NCBI GenBank assembly: GCA_021732945.1 | Contig: JAKFWB010000410.1 | Location: 1 to 9,629 of the forward strand | DNA from: Porphyrobacter sp. | GTDB taxonomy: Bacteria; Pseudomonadota; Alphaproteobacteria; Sphingomonadales; Sphingomonadaceae | DNA length: 9,629 nt | Direction: 5' to 3' | Shown here: piece after piece, positions 7,399 to 9,629 of the stretch | How positions within the stretch are numbered: the stretch's first letter is position 1 | Layout: each line of letters starts with the position of its first letter | The notes under the pieces: generated by a model | Databases searched by the model: none | What the model was told of the DNA's origin: nothing | Seen by the model: the letters and a program-made list of their open reading frames with translations, nothing else | Program-made: the position numbers and the translations under genes

Positions 7399-8042
7399 GG
7401 TAGGTATTTCGCAGTCGTCTTCGTGGCTATCTCGTCTGAATCCACGCCCGGTGCCATCTCGATCAGGCGGAAGGGCGAGGCATGATCGGGCCGCCGGAAA
7501 ACGCCGAGATTGGTGATCACCATGTCCACCACGCCCGCCCCGGTCAGCGGCAGGGTGCATCGGGGGATGAACTTGGGCGCGCCGTCCTTGGCGGTGTGAT
7601 CCATCACCACGATGATCTGCTTGACGCCTGCGACCAGATCCATCGCCCCGCCCATGCCCTTGATCATCTTGCCCGGGATCATCCAGTTGGCGATGTCGCC
7701 GTTCTCGGCCACCTCCATCGCGCCCAGCACGGTAAGGTCGATATGCCCGCCGCGGATCATCGCGAAGCTGGTCGCGCTGTCGAAATAGGCCGAGTGCGGC
7801 AGTTCGCTGATCGTCTGCTTGCCCGCGTTGATGAGATCGGGATCGACCTCATCGTCATAGGGGAACGGGCCGATGCCGAGCATCCCGTTCTCGCTCTGGA
7901 GCGTCACCAGCATCCCTTCGGGAATGTGGTTCGCCACCAGCGTCGGGATGCCGATGCCGAGATTGACGTAATAACCGTCCTTCAGCTCGCGCGCGGCGCG
8001 GGCGGCCATTTCGTCGCGGGTCCAGCCAAGGCTTTCTGACAT
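7395..8042 (-). CDS. scoB: 3-oxoacid CoA-transferase, subunit B
   Basis: The beta subunit (215 residues) of a family I CoA-transferase, which with subunit A moves CoA from succinyl-CoA to acetoacetate or a related acid. The signature LQSENG (48-53) contains the catalytic glutamate, Glu51, that forms the glutamyl-CoA intermediate, and it continues as [23 protein letters not shown] near the N-terminus and [10 protein letters not shown] around 128-137 are also typical. I chose ATG 8042 over the GTG just upstream because it forms a TGATG overlap with the subunit A stop and has GGGAG (8055-8051) at 8 bases. The gene overlaps the acyl-CoA dehydrogenase start by 4 bases. The true acceptor acid is not readable; the symbol follows the general family. 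Confidence 0.92.
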   Translation of the reverse strand: MSESLGWTRDEMAARAARELKDGYYVNLGIGIPTLVANHIPEGMLVTLQSENGMLGIGPFPYDDEVDPDLINAGKQTISELPHSAYFDSATSFAMIRGGHIDLTVLGAMEVAENGDIANWMIPGKMIKGMGGAMDLVAGVKQIIVVMDHTAKDGAPKFIPRCTLPLTGAGVVDMVITNLGVFRRPDHASPFRLIEMAPGVDSDEIATKTTAKYLP

Positions 8043-8764
8043 CACACCGTCTCCCTTTCCCGCACGGTCCGGAACTCGATCTTCTTGTCGTATGGCGCAC
8101 CTAGGACAATGCGGTTCACGAACACGCCCGCAAGGTGGATCTGGTCAGGATCGAGCCTACCGGCCGGCACCACTTCCTCGACTTCGGCGACGCAGATCTT
8201 GCCGCAGGTCGCGGCCGGCAGGTTGAAGTTGCGAGCGGTCTTGCCGAACACGAGGTTGCCGGTCTCGTCCGCCTTCCAAGCCTTGACGATGGCGAGATCG
8301 GCGAAGATCCCGTGTTCGAGGATATAGGTCTGCATCACCCCCTCGCGGTTCGGGAAGTCCTTGTGCTCCTTACCCTTGGCCACTTCGGTGCCGACGCCGG
8401 TGCGGGTGTAGAAGCCGGGAATACCCGCGCCCCCTGCCCGCATCCGTTCGGCGAGCGTGCCCTGGGGACAGAACTCGACCTCGAGCTCGCCTGCGAGATA
8501 TTGCCGCTCGAACTCCTTGTTCTCGCCGACATAAGAGCTGATCATCTTGCGCACCTGCCGTGTGCGGAGCAGCTTGCCGATGCCTTCATTGTCGATCCCG
8601 GCATTGTTGCTGGCGAAGGTGAGGTTCTTCACTCCCGAATCGCGGATCGCATCCAGCAGCCGCTCGGGCAGGCCGCACAGGCCGAAGCCTCCCGCGGCGA
8701 TCATCATGTCGTCGCGCAGAACGTCGGCGAGCGCACTGCCGGCGTCGGGATAGAGCTTGGTCAT
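8042..8764 (-). CDS. scoA: 3-oxoacid CoA-transferase, subunit A
   Basis: The alpha subunit (240 residues; the family is usually about 230-240) of the heterodimeric succinyl-CoA:3-ketoacid CoA-transferase type. The glycine-rich GGFGLCGLP (25-33) is the family I signature for this subunit, followed by [10 protein letters not shown] (47-56), [17 protein letters not shown] (104-120) and the TARNFN motif (176-181). The frame is open further upstream, but MTKLYPDAG is the natural start. It sits 5 bases after the mmsA stop, and everything before it overlaps the mmsA coding region. The stop forms TGATG with scoB, so the two subunits are probably made in equal amounts by coupled translation. The first enzyme of ketone-body use is the textbook role. 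Position inside a valine operon suggests a branched or C4-C5 acid could be the acceptor instead, which is inference. Confidence 0.92.
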   Translation of the reverse strand: MTKLYPDAGSALADVLRDDMMIAAGGFGLCGLPERLLDAIRDSGVKNLTFASNNAGIDNEGIGKLLRTRQVRKMISSYVGENKEFERQYLAGELEVEFCPQGTLAERMRAGGAGIPGFYTRTGVGTEVAKGKEHKDFPNREGVMQTYILEHGIFADLAIVKAWKADETGNLVFGKTARNFNLPAATCGKICVAEVEEVVPAGRLDPDQIHLAGVFVNRIVLGAPYDKKIEFRTVRERETV

Positions 8765-8769
8765 ACTCG

Positions 8770-9629
8770 TTATCCCATGATCGGAATGACGAAGGCGTTG
8801 CTGCCGTCCCCGCCGCCATCGGGCCAGCGCTGGGTGATTTTCTTGTTCTTGGTCCAGAACCGCAGGCCCTCGGTGCCATATTGATCGATGTCGCCAAAGC
8901 CTGACCGCTTCCATCCGCCGAACGAGTGGTAGGCGACCGGCACCGGGATCGGCACGTTGATGCCCACCATCCCGACATTCACCCGCGCGGCGAACTCGCG
9001 CGCGGCGTGTCCGTTGCGGGTGAAGATCGCGACGCCGTTGCCATATTGGTGTTCGGACGGCAGGCGCACCGCTTCCTCAAAATCCGCTGCGCGCACGATT
9101 TGCAGGACGGGGCCGAAGATTTCCTCCTGATAGGACTTCATCTTCGGGGTCACATGGTCGATCAGGGTCGGGCCGACGAAGAAGCCCTTCTCGTGCCCCT
9201 GAAGGGTGAACCCGCGCCCGTCGACGACGATTTCGGCGCCTTCTTCTTCGGCAGTGGTGATCCACTGTTCGATCCGCGCCTTGTGTTCGGGTGTCACAAC
9301 CGGGCCGTAATGCGCGTCGGGATCGTTGGAGACACCGATGCGCAAAGCAGCAATCGCGGGAAGCAGCTTGGCCTTCAGCCGCTCGGCCGTCTCCTCGCCC
9401 ACCGGCACGACCACGGGCAATGCCATGCAACGCTCCCCCGCTGAACCAAACGCCGCGCCGGTGAGGTCGGTAACGACCTGATCAAGGTCGGCATCGGGCA
9501 TCACGATCCCGTGGTTCTTCGCCCCGCCAAACGCCTGCACGCGCTTGTTGTTCGCGCTGCCGCGGCTGTAGATATATTGAGCAATATCGGAAGATCAGAC
9601 GAAGCTGATCGCGGCGATATCGGGGTGAT
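8770..9629 (-). CDS. mmsA: Methylmalonate-semialdehyde dehydrogenase (acylating), C-terminal part with an in-frame stop near the edge
   Basis: The C-terminal half or more of the CoA-acylating aldehyde dehydrogenase that turns methylmalonate semialdehyde into propionyl-CoA in valine and thymine degradation. Reading from the window edge, HPDIAAISFV leads into the Rossmann region, then QYIYSRGSANNKRV, then QAFGGAKNHGIVMPDADLD. The catalytic cysteine is in GSAGERCMA (codon 9429-9427), the conserved EEIFGPVLQIV segment follows, and the end GGWKRSGFGD plus FWTKNKKITQRWP is characteristic of MmsA. The 5' part lies outside the window. The codon where the conserved glycine of FVGS is expected reads TGA (9597-9595), and the next residues (SSD for STP) also differ. 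This is either a true nonsense mutation or poor sequence close to a contig end; the first start after it, GTG at 9540, would remove the cofactor-binding domain. It ends 5 bases before scoA and probably leads the operon. Confidence 0.85.

Noticed and set aside
6253..7560. Longer acyl-CoA dehydrogenase starting at 7560
   Set aside because: The extra N-terminus overlaps scoB in another frame and has no family similarity; the start at 7398 overlaps the scoB stop by ATGA.
8135..8884. Plus-strand open frame of 249 residues opposite scoA and mmsA
   Set aside because: It spans the mmsA/scoA junction antisense to both; its length is explained by high GC.
9581..9600. Resemblance to a sequencing-adapter sequence near the stop in mmsA
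   Set aside because: Only about nine bases match before the sequences diverge, and the mmsA frame continues sensibly on both sides, so an adapter insert is not supported.
1..9629. CRISPR array, tRNA, rRNA or phage genes
   Set aside because: No regularly spaced direct repeats, cloverleaf-like sequence or phage protein was seen on either strand by eye.

Overview
The window reads as a high-GC alphaproteobacterial chromosome fragment, most likely from a sphingomonad (Novosphingobium, Sphingobium or Erythrobacter type). That placement rests on gene content (an EthD-like small protein, SDR, soluble P450, putidaredoxin-reductase-type flavoprotein and a valine-degradation operon) and on GC of about 62-70% in the main genes, counted by hand on sample lines. 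The genus is inference. Both window edges cut through genes, so this may be a short contig.

The left part (2-2551, plus strand) holds the end of a small EthD/DUF4286-like protein, an SDR dehydrogenase that overlaps it by ATGA, and, after a 160-base gap with a palindromic operator-like element, a 430-residue cytochrome P450. This looks like part of a catabolic cluster for a hydrophobic substrate such as a terpenoid, steroid or aromatic. The substrate cannot be read from the sequence.

The middle (2589-3942) is decayed DNA. A secreted arylsulfatase-type gene directly follows the P450 but is a pseudogene. It has two single-base frameshifts, a small deletion, three in-frame stops, a catalytic Cys-to-Tyr change and a damaged second metal-binding motif, and its 3' half is missing. 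Homology stops near 3719, next to a segment of about 50% GC with a short orphan reading frame of unknown function.

The right part (3948-9629, minus strand, read right to left) is a branched-chain catabolic operon: mmsA (methylmalonate-semialdehyde dehydrogenase, incomplete), two CoA-transferase subunits, an isobutyryl-CoA-type acyl-CoA dehydrogenase, mmsB (3-hydroxyisobutyrate dehydrogenase), and then a ferredoxin reductase. The first four genes are packed with 5-base gaps or start/stop overlaps. The hydratase and hydrolase normally needed between the acyl-CoA dehydrogenase and mmsB are absent from the window. mmsB has lower GC and an unusual tail. The ferredoxin reductase could power the P450 on the opposite strand, but no ferredoxin gene is present.

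I found no CRISPR array, tRNA, rRNA, transposase or clear new defence or biosynthetic system. The most informative signals are the layered decay of the sulfatase, the breakpoint beside it, the altered valine operon, and an in-frame stop in mmsA near the window end.
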